This document shows positions 18,202-27,386 of a stretch of 64,000 nucleotides of DNA, in pieces (the first letter of the stretch is position 1; each line of letters starts with the position of its first letter). The translations under genes and the position numbers were made by a program. The notes beneath the pieces were generated by a model. The model ran no database searches and had not been told where the DNA came from. It worked only from the letters and a program-made list of their open reading frames with translations. This DNA comes from JAHRVQ01 sp051278195 (GTDB lineage: Bacteria; Pseudomonadota; Gammaproteobacteria; Pseudomonadales; Azotimanducaceae). The stretch lies in the NCBI GenBank assembly GCA_051278195.1, contig JBNMQM010000020.1, forward strand, positions 1-64,000, read 5' to 3'.

Positions 18202-21200
18202 GTGCGGCCACCAGTAATACAACTCAGATACAGCCTACTTTCTTTGATAGTGCTGATACTTGCCTGCATATCCATGCAAACCAGCGCGGCAACTCTGTCA
18301 CGCCAAATAAACACAGGTAGTGATGACGCTGAAGAAAGCGTCAACTCAGGTGCTGTCTCAACCACAAGCAGTGACCTTGAAATCAACTTTGAAGATGGTG
18401 AACCGCAACTCGTCGGCTTACAGTTCAGAGATGTAGATGTTCCCCAAGGCTCTACCATCTGTAACAGCACTTACCTTGAGTTTGAAGCTGACGAAAGCAA
18501 CGCTGAGATCACCGACCTGGTGTTCTACGCTGACGATAGCGATGACGCCAGTAATCTTTCAACAACCAACGGCGATATATCCAATCGAGCCGCGACAACT
18601 GCGCAAGTGAGTTGGAACAGTGTACCCGCCTGGGTCGCTGGTAACCCCTATCAAACACCGAGTATGCAAACCATCGTCCAAGAGATCGTTGACCGAGGCG
18701 GCTGGAGCAGTGGCAACGACATGGTACTCATTGTGATCGGCGGAGGCGGCAGCCGGGTTGCTGAATCCCGAGATGGCAATGGCGATGAACCATTGCTTCA
18801 CATCGAATATGACTCTGGCAGTGGCTGCGGCTCTGCAACGATCGAAGAAGAGAACATCGACAACAACAACCGGGACACTGAAGAGAACGCCACCACCGGC
18901 AACATCGATAACGGCAGTTCTGATTTAGAACTGGTACACGAAAACGGCACTGCACAACTGATTGGCTTAAGGTTTACCAATATTACAGTGCCCTCTGGTG
19001 CGACCATTACTTCAGCAAACATTCTGTTTACCGCCGATGAATCAGATCAAGACGACACCAGCTCAGAAATATTTGGCGTGTTAAATGCAAACCCTGGAAC
19101 ATTTGGCGGCACAAACGATATTTCTAATCGAGTTCGAGCGACCAATAGCGTCGAGTGGGCTGACATCCCGGCATGGACAGCGGGCCAATCCGGCAGCGCT
19201 CAACAAACGCCAGAGGTCGCCAGCATCATACAAGAATTGATTGACCAAGGCGGTTGGGCAAGCGGTAACAGCATGGCATTTATCTTGGAGGGTTGGGGGG
19301 AAAGGACCGCTGAAGCTTTTAATGGCGGCAGCGGCGACGCGCCGGTGCTCACCATCAATTACGTAGTAGCAATCCCAGGGCAAGCCAATATTGCCGTTAC
19401 CAAGGCCGATTCAATTGACCCGGTACCGGTGAACACAAACTATAACTACGAGGTTGAGGTAACCAATTTTGGTCCTGAAACCGCAACGGATGTCACATTA
19501 ACCGACGTCTTGCCTGCAGCATTATCATTCGTTTCGGTTTTTACCGATCAAGGTGCTTGCAGCGAAAGCAGTGGTACAGTGAGTTGCGCCATTGGCACCA
19601 TCGGCAATGGCAATACCGTCGCGGTGACGATTTTCGTCACCGCACCGGGTACCGCCCAGACCATCACCAACACCGTTAGCATTAACGCAAGCTCAGTAGA
19701 TACTCAGACTTCCGACAACTCTGCCTCCGAGGACACGTTTATTGGCGGCAATACCGAACAGCTTTGTTATATCTTCTCTGATGGCAGCAACCGGTTGAGC
19801 CTGTACGACACAGCAGAAGGAACCGTTACAGACTACCCATCGAATGGAACGAACACCATCGAGGCCATTGGCTGGGATTCTGCCAACGAGGTTCTCTATG
19901 GCGCGGACGGAGATCAACTGGGCATACTCAGCCAAGCTGATGGTTCTTGGTCAACGATCGGTTCAGGCTTTGGCACCGCAAGCGGACCTGCTGGCAACAT
20001 TAACTTATCCGATGTGGACGGTATGGCGTTCGATGCATTTAACTCCGTCAACGTCCTATATGGTGTTCACGAGCGCGCCGGGCAGGACTTACTATTCCAG
20101 ATAGATACGACCTTCGGCACCTTCGTGACCGGTGCATTCGGTGGCGATGACTATGTCGTGCTTCAGGCCATCTCCGGCAACAACATTACCGACGACATCG
20201 CCATTGATGCGACAACGGGGCAAATGTACGCCGCCGTTAACAACGGAGGATCAACGGATAGGCTAATTTTAATCGACAAGACTAACGGCGATGCAACGGA
20301 CTTGTCTCTCATCACGATCGCCGATGTTGAAGGTCTTGGTAGCGATCCATCGGGACAATTGTGGGGCACTTCCGGCACCAGAGACACAGTCTTTGAAATT
20401 GACAAGTCGACAGGTATCGGCTCAAACGAACGCGCGCTCAATTTTACGGACTATGAAGCCGTCGATTGCATCGGCGTATCGCCAACAGTGGGCGCTGATT
20501 TATTCGTTGAGAAAGCCGTTGATGACAATACACCGGCGCCGGGACAAGACATTACTTACGCGGTATCAATAACCAACAATGGTGCCGCAGATTCAACTGG
20601 CGTACAGCTTGCGGATATCCTGCCGGGGCAAGTGACTTACGTCTCACACATTGCCAGCCAAGGCAGTTATGATCCTGTCACCGGCTTCTGGTTCGTCGGG
20701 GGTCTAAATTCGGGGGTAAGCAGAACCCTGGACATTACAGTGACCGTGACAACACTGCTCGGTAACACCTTTTCTAATACAGCATCCGTGAGTTCTGCGA
20801 GCCAACCCGACCCGAACACCGGCAATAACAGTGCAACGATCCCTGTTGTCGTCAGTGCACCGGCTCTCACCGTGGTAAAAAGCAGCAACACGTCAACGGC
20901 CTCTCCCGGCGAAGTGATCATCTACACTGTGATCGTGACCAACACCGGCAACGATCTGGCGACCAGCATCAATATCACCGACGATTTGCCACCGATGGTC
21001 TCATTCGGATTTCACAGTTACGCTGATGGCGTTCACGTTCAATTTACCGATAGCGGAAGTGGGCTAAGCATGGGCACCCAAATTTTTGATAATGGCGACA
21101 CTTCTTTTACGTACCCAGTCCCTGCGGGGCCAACCCAGGTCTTCGACGCCAACGTCACAGATTTCCAAATACCCATGACGGGTGCTATGAATGATGGCAG

Positions 21201-21240
21201 TGCCAGTTTCACTCTGGAATATCAGGTCAAGTTAGATTAG
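18202..21240 (+). CDS. Large secreted surface protein with DUF11 repeats
   Basis: A 1012-residue exported protein starting at GTG. Residues 1-30 are a signal peptide (LLSLIVLILACISMQTSA). Two homologous modules follow (about 31-206 and 215-392), each opening with INTGSDDAEE or DNNNRDTEEN, then SSDLE, VGL(Q/R)F and ending with a WSSGN/WASGN motif and a final beta strand. A DUF11 domain covers 393-512, a propeller-like region with the LYGADGDQLG and LYGVHERAG motifs covers 518-760, and two more DUF11 domains cover 763-885 and 886-1012. The composition is acidic and Asn/Thr-rich. No sortase, autotransporter or PEP-CTERM anchor is visible at the C-terminus. Adhesion or matrix function is inferred; the gene stands alone. 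Confidence 0.8.
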   Translation: MRPPVIQLRYSLLSLIVLILACISMQTSAATLSRQINTGSDDAEESVNSGAVSTTSSDLEINFEDGEPQLVGLQFRDVDVPQGSTICNSTYLEFEADESNAEITDLVFYADDSDDASNLSTTNGDISNRAATTAQVSWNSVPAWVAGNPYQTPSMQTIVQEIVDRGGWSSGNDMVLIVIGGGGSRVAESRDGNGDEPLLHIEYDSGSGCGSATIEEENIDNNNRDTEENATTGNIDNGSSDLELVHENGTAQLIGLRFTNITVPSGATITSANILFTADESDQDDTSSEIFGVLNANPGTFGGTNDISNRVRATNSVEWADIPAWTAGQSGSAQQTPEVASIIQELIDQGGWASGNSMAFILEGWGERTAEAFNGGSGDAPVLTINYVVAIPGQANIAVTKADSIDPVPVNTNYNYEVEVTNFGPETATDVTLTDVLPAALSFVSVFTDQGACSESSGTVSCAIGTIGNGNTVAVTIFVTAPGTAQTITNTVSINASSVDTQTSDNSASEDTFIGGNTEQLCYIFSDGSNRLSLYDTAEGTVTDYPSNGTNTIEAIGWDSANEVLYGADGDQLGILSQADGSWSTIGSGFGTASGPAGNINLSDVDGMAFDAFNSVNVLYGVHERAGQDLLFQIDTTFGTFVTGAFGGDDYVVLQAISGNNITDDIAIDATTGQMYAAVNNGGSTDRLILIDKTNGDATDLSLITIADVEGLGSDPSGQLWGTSGTRDTVFEIDKSTGIGSNERALNFTDYEAVDCIGVSPTVGADLFVEKAVDDNTPAPGQDITYAVSITNNGAADSTGVQLADILPGQVTYVSHIASQGSYDPVTGFWFVGGLNSGVSRTLDITVTVTTLLGNTFSNTASVSSASQPDPNTGNNSATIPVVVSAPALTVVKSSNTSTASPGEVIIYTVIVTNTGNDLATSINITDDLPPMVSFGFHSYADGVHVQFTDSGSGLSMGTQIFDNGDTSFTYPVPAGPTQVFDANVTDFQIPMTGAMNDGSASFTLEYQVKLD

Positions 21241-21433
21241 TCCCGGGCATCCGCCTCACTTCTCAATAACCAAAAAAAGCAGCCAAAAGAGACAGCTAAA
21301 TAAAGTAGCCAAACTTCCTCTGGCGCTTTACTCTTTAGCCTGAGGCGCCGTCTTGAATTGAGAAAGGAGAACTGCCATCGCGACTGCCCTATCGAAAGTT
21401 TATTCCTGGTCGATTCAAGCTGGTCTGCAGACG

Positions 21434-22657
21434 ATGGTGATGATGGATAGACTATGGGGCAACTCTATTGTCGACCCCAGCGGTGAGGCATCGCCGCATC
21501 CCATGATCGCGCGGCTTCGTCACAAGGGGGACATTCTCCGCACCTATATGATTAACGGCTGGGCCGTCGTTTCCCATGAAGATGTAAAAGCACTCTTGCG
21601 TGATAAGCGACTCAGCAGTGAAGTGTTTGACAGCGCACTGATTCAACGGGTGATTCGATCAGCTGCGCAAGGCCTCGTGACGCCGATCATCGACTATCCC
21701 AATATCATCAATCTGGATCCACCAGACCACACACGCTTACGAAAATTAGCAGCGCAAAGCTTTACCAGCCGCTTCATTCAATCGTTAGCGCCAAAAATTA
21801 ATGCGCTTGTTGCAGAGTTATTGGACGAGGTAGCAGGCAATGACGAAATCGAGGTGATGGAAGCACTGGCAAGACCGCTACCTGCAATTGTCATCGCAGA
21901 AATGCTCGGCGCACCTACTGAGGAACGACACTATTTTGAGCAATGGTCTGCAGGCCTCATTAAGTATACAGAGATACTCAATCCGGACGCGATTCATGGC
22001 GCAGTCCTGAGCGACCTTGCCATGCGCGCCTACCTGCAAGAGCTGGTCGACACAAAGAGAGCGATGCCCGGCCAGGATTTAATCTCAGCGTTAATCGAAG
22101 CAGAAGAATACGGCGACAAGCTCAACATTGAGGAACTACTGTCGCTTTGTACCATTCTGCTGGTCGCTGGACATGAGACGACGACACGGCTCATCAGCAA
22201 CTGCCTTTGGTTACTGTTGCAGCATCCCGACCAATTAGCGGAAGTTCGATCGAATCGCGCACTGCTGAAAAATGCCATCGAAGAGGCATTAAGACTAGAG
22301 CCGCCGGTTCTAGCGCTGTCGCGATTGGTGCCACAGACATTTGATTACAAGGGCCATACTTTCAAAAAAGGTCAGCTCATTCTTTTATCAATCGCCGGCG
22401 CAAACCGGGACCCGAAAGTCGCGCAAGACCCCGAAGCATTTAATATTCACAGGGAAGCCTTTGAGCACGTCAGCTTTGGCCATGGCATTCACCTCTGTCT
22501 GGGTATGCCACTGGCGAGACTCGAGGCCGAAGTGGCGCTCAACCAATTGCTAGACAAATTTCCCGACTGCTCCCTAGCAGAGCAAGATCTAGTCTGGTCA
22601 AATTCAGCTTTCTTTCGAGGTCTTGAACAGTTGACGGTGCGAACCACCCTTGTTTAG
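21434..22657 (+). CDS. Cytochrome P450
   Basis: A soluble bacterial P450 of at least 407 residues. The I-helix oxygen-activation motif is VAGHETT, the K-helix ExxR is EALR, and the haem loop FGHGIHLCLGMPLAR has the thiolate Cys at residue 355. It should hydroxylate an organic substrate, using ferredoxin partners not encoded here. The ATG at 21434 has no visible ribosome site. A strong site (aaaggag, about 21363-21369) stands 7-8 bases before an in-frame ATC at 21377, and the frame is open from there, giving 19 extra residues. The real start may therefore be non-canonical. The DadA-like gene starts nine bases downstream, suggesting co-expression. Confidence 0.92.
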   Translation: MVMMDRLWGNSIVDPSGEASPHPMIARLRHKGDILRTYMINGWAVVSHEDVKALLRDKRLSSEVFDSALIQRVIRSAAQGLVTPIIDYPNIINLDPPDHTRLRKLAAQSFTSRFIQSLAPKINALVAELLDEVAGNDEIEVMEALARPLPAIVIAEMLGAPTEERHYFEQWSAGLIKYTEILNPDAIHGAVLSDLAMRAYLQELVDTKRAMPGQDLISALIEAEEYGDKLNIEELLSLCTILLVAGHETTTRLISNCLWLLLQHPDQLAEVRSNRALLKNAIEEALRLEPPVLALSRLVPQTFDYKGHTFKKGQLILLSIAGANRDPKVAQDPEAFNIHREAFEHVSFGHGIHLCLGMPLARLEAEVALNQLLDKFPDCSLAEQDLVWSNSAFFRGLEQLTVRTTLV

Positions 22658-22666
22658 AAGCACCCT

Positions 22667-23908
22667 ATGAACAACACTGCAGAGATCCTAATTATTGGCG
22701 CTGGCATTATTGGCCTAACAACAGGCTTAAGACTTGCGCGCGAGGGCATGCAGGTGACGCTCATTGATCCAGCCGACCCAGGCAGTGGCGCCTCTTACGG
22801 CAACGCGGGCACCATTGCCGATTACGCAACTCTGCCCGTCGGACATCCTGGTATCTTTCGGCAACTGCCTTCACTATTGCTTGATCGCGATAGCCCACTC
22901 GCCATCCAACGGTCGGCGCTTGGCTCGGTTATACCCTGGCTGGCGCATTTTCTCTTCGAGTGTCGTCGTTCTCGATTTGAAGCCAACACAGCCGCAATTG
23001 CGAGACTCGTGGCAGACGCTGCGCCAAGATGGCAGACGCTCGCAGAGGATGTGAACGGAAAAGAACTTCTGCACGCAAAAGGTTGCCTCTATCTTTACGC
23101 CAACGATGCCGCCTTCAAATCTGGCGAACGAGATATCCGCTTTCGTCGAACGCAGGGCGTGACAGCAGAAATGCTGGACGCCGATGAGTTGACCCAACTC
23201 GAACCGGGACTGTTTCAAACCACCAGCGGTGGTGCCTATTTCCCTGACGCGCTGTCCCTGAGTGATCCAGGTGCCGCTTCGGCAAAAATCTATCAGGCTT
23301 TTAGAGATGCGGGCGGACGACTGATTCGTGATCGCGTGACCGGCATAAAACGTTCCCCTGGCGGCCCCTGCGTAATACTGGCAAACGGCGAGCAGATTAA
23401 CGCCTGTACTGTGGTTCTGTCGGCAGGCGCCCACGCAAAGAAACTTGCTGCACAAGCGGGAGACAACATCCCCCTGATCAGCGAACGGGGTTATCACTTG
23501 GAATACAACTGTGACACGGCGCTGTTAAACAGGCCGGCTTGCTTCACCGCGGGGGGCTTCTATCTGTGCCCTATGGCAGGACGATTACGGGTCGCTGGAA
23601 CAGTTGAACTTGGCAACACCAGTCCGAGAACGTCACAACATCGCCTCGATGCATTGGATCGGGGCGTTCGGCGATTTTTCCCTGATTTACCTCCTCCGGA
23701 CAAATCCTGGCTTGGGTTTCGTCCTTCGTTGCCTGATAGCAGGCCGGTGATCTCGGCCTCTAAGCACGGCAACGATGTCATCTATGCGTTCGGTCATGGC
23801 CATATTGGCATGACGTTAGCGCCCATCACCGCAGACATGGTGCAGGCCATTATCACAGCAAGTGAACCACCTGTGCCGTTAGCGCCCTACTCCGTTGAAA
23901 GGTTCTAA
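22667..23908 (+). CDS. FAD-dependent D-amino-acid dehydrogenase-like oxidoreductase (DadA/DAO family)
   Basis: A 413-residue flavoprotein. The dinucleotide-binding motif GAGIIG is at residues 11-16, followed by the ribose-binding Asp in VTLIDPADPGSGAS. The C-terminal FAD contact appears as FGHGHIGMTLAPITADMV, and the substrate-cap region includes GYHLEYN and WLGFRPSLPDSRPVI, all usual for DadA-like enzymes. It should oxidise a D-amino acid, imino acid or N-methylated amine and pass electrons to quinone. It sits nine bases after the P450. Its stop codon overlaps the stop of the convergent PepSY gene by three bases. Confidence 0.88.
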   Translation: MNNTAEILIIGAGIIGLTTGLRLAREGMQVTLIDPADPGSGASYGNAGTIADYATLPVGHPGIFRQLPSLLLDRDSPLAIQRSALGSVIPWLAHFLFECRRSRFEANTAAIARLVADAAPRWQTLAEDVNGKELLHAKGCLYLYANDAAFKSGERDIRFRRTQGVTAEMLDADELTQLEPGLFQTTSGGAYFPDALSLSDPGAASAKIYQAFRDAGGRLIRDRVTGIKRSPGGPCVILANGEQINACTVVLSAGAHAKKLAAQAGDNIPLISERGYHLEYNCDTALLNRPACFTAGGFYLCPMAGRLRVAGTVELGNTSPRTSQHRLDALDRGVRRFFPDLPPPDKSWLGFRPSLPDSRPVISASKHGNDVIYAFGHGHIGMTLAPITADMVQAIITASEPPVPLAPYSVERF

Positions 23909-24957
23909 TGCCTGCGCCAGAACGCACCGCGCTGCACAAAAATGCTCAAGCCACTCACCGCCAGATAAAGCAGCGACAAAGATACCAGGCCAAGCACAAA
24001 CCTATGGCCAAACCAATTCGTCTTACCGGAATGGACGGGATAAAACGCATCAAAGATCATCGGCCCCATCCCAAGCTCGGGTGCACGAATAACCTGCAAA
24101 ATTTCACCTGTTTTGGGCACTACCGCTAGATAGGAGCGACCGTTAGGGTGCAACTCCGTTGGCATACGCAGGCGCAGCATGAGTGTCGACGTATCAGTGC
24201 GAGGCGGTGTCACAAAGCGCAGCGCTGCGTTGGGCAATGCCTTTTCTGTTACTGCAAGTATGTGCGACCAATCAATTTCGCCTGAGTGCGCTGCTACTTC
24301 CCAGACCTGCGGTCTAAGAGTGCCACTAACACCGAACCCGTAATTAAGCGCAACTCGAAACGGATCAGGAAACACCATCGCGATGCCGGTGACGCTAGTT
24401 GCCAAAAACAGCAGTGACATCGCGACGCCCTGCGCCGCATGGCTCTTTAGCAACTGCACCCAATTAGCGCTTGTTGGCAGCAGGAATCGAACTCTAAATA
24501 GCCGCCTTCGTCGCCACCAAACGAGCAGACCTGAGACCATGCTGATGACGCAGAAAATCCCAGTCACGCCCACCGCTAGATGACCGACCTCACCTAGAAT
24601 GAGTCTGGCGTGAAGTTCAAACAAAAACAGGGGTACGCTGTCGATCCAGGTCCAGCTAGCCAATAACTCACCGCTCGTTGGGTGATAAACCTGTTGCTCT
24701 CCACCTGCGAGATAGGCGAGATAAAAAGGCCGAGAAGCCGTCGGCATACCCAGAGATACAACTTGCGGATCAGCGGATAGAAAAATCTCTTCAATCAACC
24801 TTGCATCCGGTGAAATCAATCCAGCATTGTCAGGCAATGCTGGATACCTCCAGTCAAGATATTCATCCATCCACAGCAACAGAAAACCACTGAGACTTAG
24901 CAGTATCAGAACGCTCCCAGCGAAAACGCCTAACCAACGGTGTAGTAAAACCAGCAT
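23905..24957 (-). CDS. PepSY-associated TM protein (iron-uptake linked)
   Basis: A 350-residue inner-membrane protein with about four TM segments. It begins with LHRWLGVFAGSVLILLSLSGFLLLW, the first PepSY-TM helix with its conserved His and Trp, and a later helix carries VTGIFCVISMVSGLLVWWRRRR. A second membrane pair follows the PepSY-like periplasmic part, ending in LYLAVSGLSIFVQRG. Proteins of this family next to TonB receptors are thought to reduce ferric siderophores at the membrane. It starts six bases after the receptor gene and should share its Fur-controlled transcript. Confidence 0.85.
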   Translation of the reverse strand: MLVLLHRWLGVFAGSVLILLSLSGFLLLWMDEYLDWRYPALPDNAGLISPDARLIEEIFLSADPQVVSLGMPTASRPFYLAYLAGGEQQVYHPTSGELLASWTWIDSVPLFLFELHARLILGEVGHLAVGVTGIFCVISMVSGLLVWWRRRRLFRVRFLLPTSANWVQLLKSHAAQGVAMSLLFLATSVTGIAMVFPDPFRVALNYGFGVSGTLRPQVWEVAAHSGEIDWSHILAVTEKALPNAALRFVTPPRTDTSTLMLRLRMPTELHPNGRSYLAVVPKTGEILQVIRAPELGMGPMIFDAFYPVHSGKTNWFGHRFVLGLVSLSLLYLAVSGLSIFVQRGAFWRRH

Positions 24958-24963
24958 CGGTTG

Positions 24964-27093
24964 TTAAAACTGGCGCTGCCAACCAACAGATAGGGTTCGC
25001 CCGTTACCCGTAAAGTAGGTGTCGCTCCGCTGTGAAGGCTCGACTTGTGCGAAATAGGTGAAGTAATCTTCATTCAACACGTTTTCGATTGCCAGAGACC
25101 ACAAGCCACTTTTGGCCTGCCAGCGCAGCGTTAGATCCGCAAGGGTATAGCCATCAAAATCAGCTGCACTCGGTCCGTTGACGCCGTCAAAATTTCGATC
25201 TTCAACACGATAAGCCTGCAGGCGCCAATCTATGGCGTCCGACAAGTTTCCATATAGGTAAGCATTGAGCCGGTTAGGTCCAATGTTGAGGCCATCTAGG
25301 TCCGAGTCGATACTGCCGTCACGATCAGAATCAAACCGTCCCTCTGTAAAAGAATAGTTAGCACCAAATCCTAGGGCGTCGCTAAACAGATAATCAACCA
25401 CCACCTCGAACCCGTCGATCTCCGTCCGCTGACGTTCTACTGCGAAAATTCCGACACTGTTCGTGCGCAATCTGGAGCCGTTTTCTGCTTCTGATTCAAA
25501 ATAGGTTAGGCGCGCTTGAAGTTTACCGTTATCAAATTCTAGGCCGGCTTCAAGGTTATCCGTGACCACAGGCTCAACATTGAGCAATGTCTCTACATCC
25601 TGCCCTGGTGTTGAAACCCCTCGCAACACTCGCCCAACATCAGGCATCGTAAAACCTTCACTATAGGAACCGTATACACGCCAGTCATCGGCAAACTGCC
25701 AGACAACGCCAACGTTAGCCAAAGTCTCTTCAAAATCAGGATCACCGCCACCCACAAATGTGCTGTCGGCAGCTGCAATCGTCGTGTAATCGTCAACCTC
25801 GAGCCCGGCATATTCACGTCTGGCGCCGGCGGACAAGGTTACGGTGGGCGTGACCATCCAACTCACCTGAGCGAAAGGTGAAATCGATTCAAACCGCGTG
25901 GTCGGCACCCATTGCCTACCGCTTTGCGCCAACTCTTGGGCCGAATCATCACGAAACCAATCAACACCCACTGTGACGTTAATGCCATTGTCGAGCGAGC
26001 GATGATAGGTGGTTTTTAGACCATTTTTTTCGGACACAATCGCTGACTGATCAAGAAAGGGGCCACCAGTTGGCGTTAGCCTAAAAAAGCCCCCAAAGGT
26101 GCCACCTTCAAACAATGCTTCGTAGCTTTGATCAAACACTTGCGCGGTGAAAGTCCCACCTAAAAAGTCATCGTGCTGCAAAGTTACAGAAACTGCAGTG
26201 ACCTCATTGCTCGCGGGGTCACCTACATCCGCAGCCGGACTACCCTCAATTGTGCCGGTAGGTAAGCCGATTGCACGGTCACCAAGCACGCTACGAAAAT
26301 CACCGTTTCGTTCTAGATTGAAATCACTCAGCATTAGCGTCAACACCATGTCATCAGTGGCTTGCCAAGCGCCTTTCAAGAATAGATTTTCGGCAGACGA
26401 GTCCATGATGTCACCCTGAGTGGGGTATAGCCCAACAGCATCACCGTTCGCATCAATGAACAAGCCCCGCTCGTGTAACGCGACGCCAACTGCCAATGCA
26501 AATTGTTCATTGCCTCCCATCGCAGTCGCTTGCACTTTATAACTCGCCGCATCACCATCAAATCCGTCGTCGCTGCTAAGGCGAGCACCTACATCGAACT
26601 GGAAATCTTCATTAAATTTTGGCGATAGAGTGACCGTGTTGACGACGCCACCGGTAGCGCCAATCCCCTGTATCGCATTAGATCCGCTAATGACTTCAAT
26701 ACGCTCAACAAAGGCCAGATCTAGCGAGTGCCCGTCTCTTTGGCCGTCTCTCAGGGCATTGTGTTGGGGAACGCCGTCAATTAGGTAAAGCGGGTTACGT
26801 CCGCGAAGTGTCTCACCACGACCCGCCAACTTCTGTGAACTGGGCGCAAAGCCAGGAATGGTTCTGGATAGCACACTGGCAAGATCATCAGCGATTTGGG
26901 ACTGGATCTGAATGGACTCACGGCCAACAATCGTCACAGCGCCGGCGATAGAGGTAACTGGCTGTTGGATGCGAGTCGCTTCGACAGTAACTTCTTCGAG
27001 ATTGGATTCAGCCGCGCGTATCTGCTGTGCTCCACCAATGATCATCAGGCAAAGAAATCCCGCAATCTGAGTTGAGTGTTTTTGCATGTGCAT
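24964..27093 (-). CDS. TonB-dependent outer-membrane receptor, probably for a ferric siderophore
   Basis: A 709-residue outer-membrane receptor. Residues 1-27 form a signal peptide (IAGFLCLMIIGGAQQIRA). A TonB-box-like stretch (LEEVTVEATRI) opens the mature chain, followed by the plug domain (VTIVGRESIQIQ, GRGETLRGRNPLYLIDGVPQ) and a 22-strand barrel ending in the terminal strand GNGRTLSVGWQRQF with its C-terminal Phe. Starts at 27093 or at the second ATG 27087 are both possible. A perfect Fur box overlaps its promoter, so it should be induced by iron limitation. It is first in an operon with the PepSY gene. Confidence 0.92.
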   Translation of the reverse strand: MHMQKHSTQIAGFLCLMIIGGAQQIRAAESNLEEVTVEATRIQQPVTSIAGAVTIVGRESIQIQSQIADDLASVLSRTIPGFAPSSQKLAGRGETLRGRNPLYLIDGVPQHNALRDGQRDGHSLDLAFVERIEVISGSNAIQGIGATGGVVNTVTLSPKFNEDFQFDVGARLSSDDGFDGDAASYKVQATAMGGNEQFALAVGVALHERGLFIDANGDAVGLYPTQGDIMDSSAENLFLKGAWQATDDMVLTLMLSDFNLERNGDFRSVLGDRAIGLPTGTIEGSPAADVGDPASNEVTAVSVTLQHDDFLGGTFTAQVFDQSYEALFEGGTFGGFFRLTPTGGPFLDQSAIVSEKNGLKTTYHRSLDNGINVTVGVDWFRDDSAQELAQSGRQWVPTTRFESISPFAQVSWMVTPTVTLSAGARREYAGLEVDDYTTIAAADSTFVGGGDPDFEETLANVGVVWQFADDWRVYGSYSEGFTMPDVGRVLRGVSTPGQDVETLLNVEPVVTDNLEAGLEFDNGKLQARLTYFESEAENGSRLRTNSVGIFAVERQRTEIDGFEVVVDYLFSDALGFGANYSFTEGRFDSDRDGSIDSDLDGLNIGPNRLNAYLYGNLSDAIDWRLQAYRVEDRNFDGVNGPSAADFDGYTLADLTLRWQAKSGLWSLAIENVLNEDYFTYFAQVEPSQRSDTYFTGNGRTLSVGWQRQF

Positions 27094-27119
27094 TTTTTCC
27101 GATGTTTTGAAGTGCCGGA

Positions 27120-27148
27120 ATACTAATGATAATGATTATCATTTGCAA
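27120..27148 (-). promoter_or_regulatory. Promoter with perfect 19-bp Fur box for the TonB receptor operon
   Basis: A 9-1-9 palindrome, aatgataat-g-attatcatt, occupies 27125-27143 and matches the classical Fur operator. Reading on the minus strand, TTGCAA (27148-27143) as -35 and TAGTAT (27125-27120) as -10 are separated by 17 bases, so the operator fills the spacer. Iron-loaded Fur would block RNA polymerase. The start codon lies about 27 bases past the -10 box. Confidence 0.9.
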
Positions 27149-27230
27149 TGACCAACGCCATATCCCTAGCCAGGGATCTCAAATCAAAAGATATTTCCGC
27201 ATCGTTGAAATAGCCGAAGCGCAGAATCAT
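27144..27230 (-). pseudogene. Short relic of a paralogue of the S33 peptidase gene
   Basis: This 87-bp stretch of the gap resembles part of the peptidase gene at 28701-30197, same strand, aligning with about 29076-29160 of it. The best 44 bases differ at about five positions. The minus-strand translation LRFGYFNDAEISFD, then LARDMALVIA, parallels LRRGYFNDAEISFD and LAMDVASGI in the intact enzyme. No start, stop or flanking gene part remains. It abuts, and partly overlaps, the Fur-controlled promoter. Either an old duplicate was deleted down to this piece or a segment was copied here. Confidence 0.75.
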
Positions 27231-27386
27231 GATCCATGCCCTCGCATTGCCCCAGCTTGCAGTCACCGATGATCCACTTCCACAAACTCAGATGAGCGCA
27301 TCTTACTCTGGTGCTTATCTCGCACTTTACTCTGAGCACACGACTCCCTAGGCTTACCCCACCAAAATGATGCGAGCCTGGTAGAT

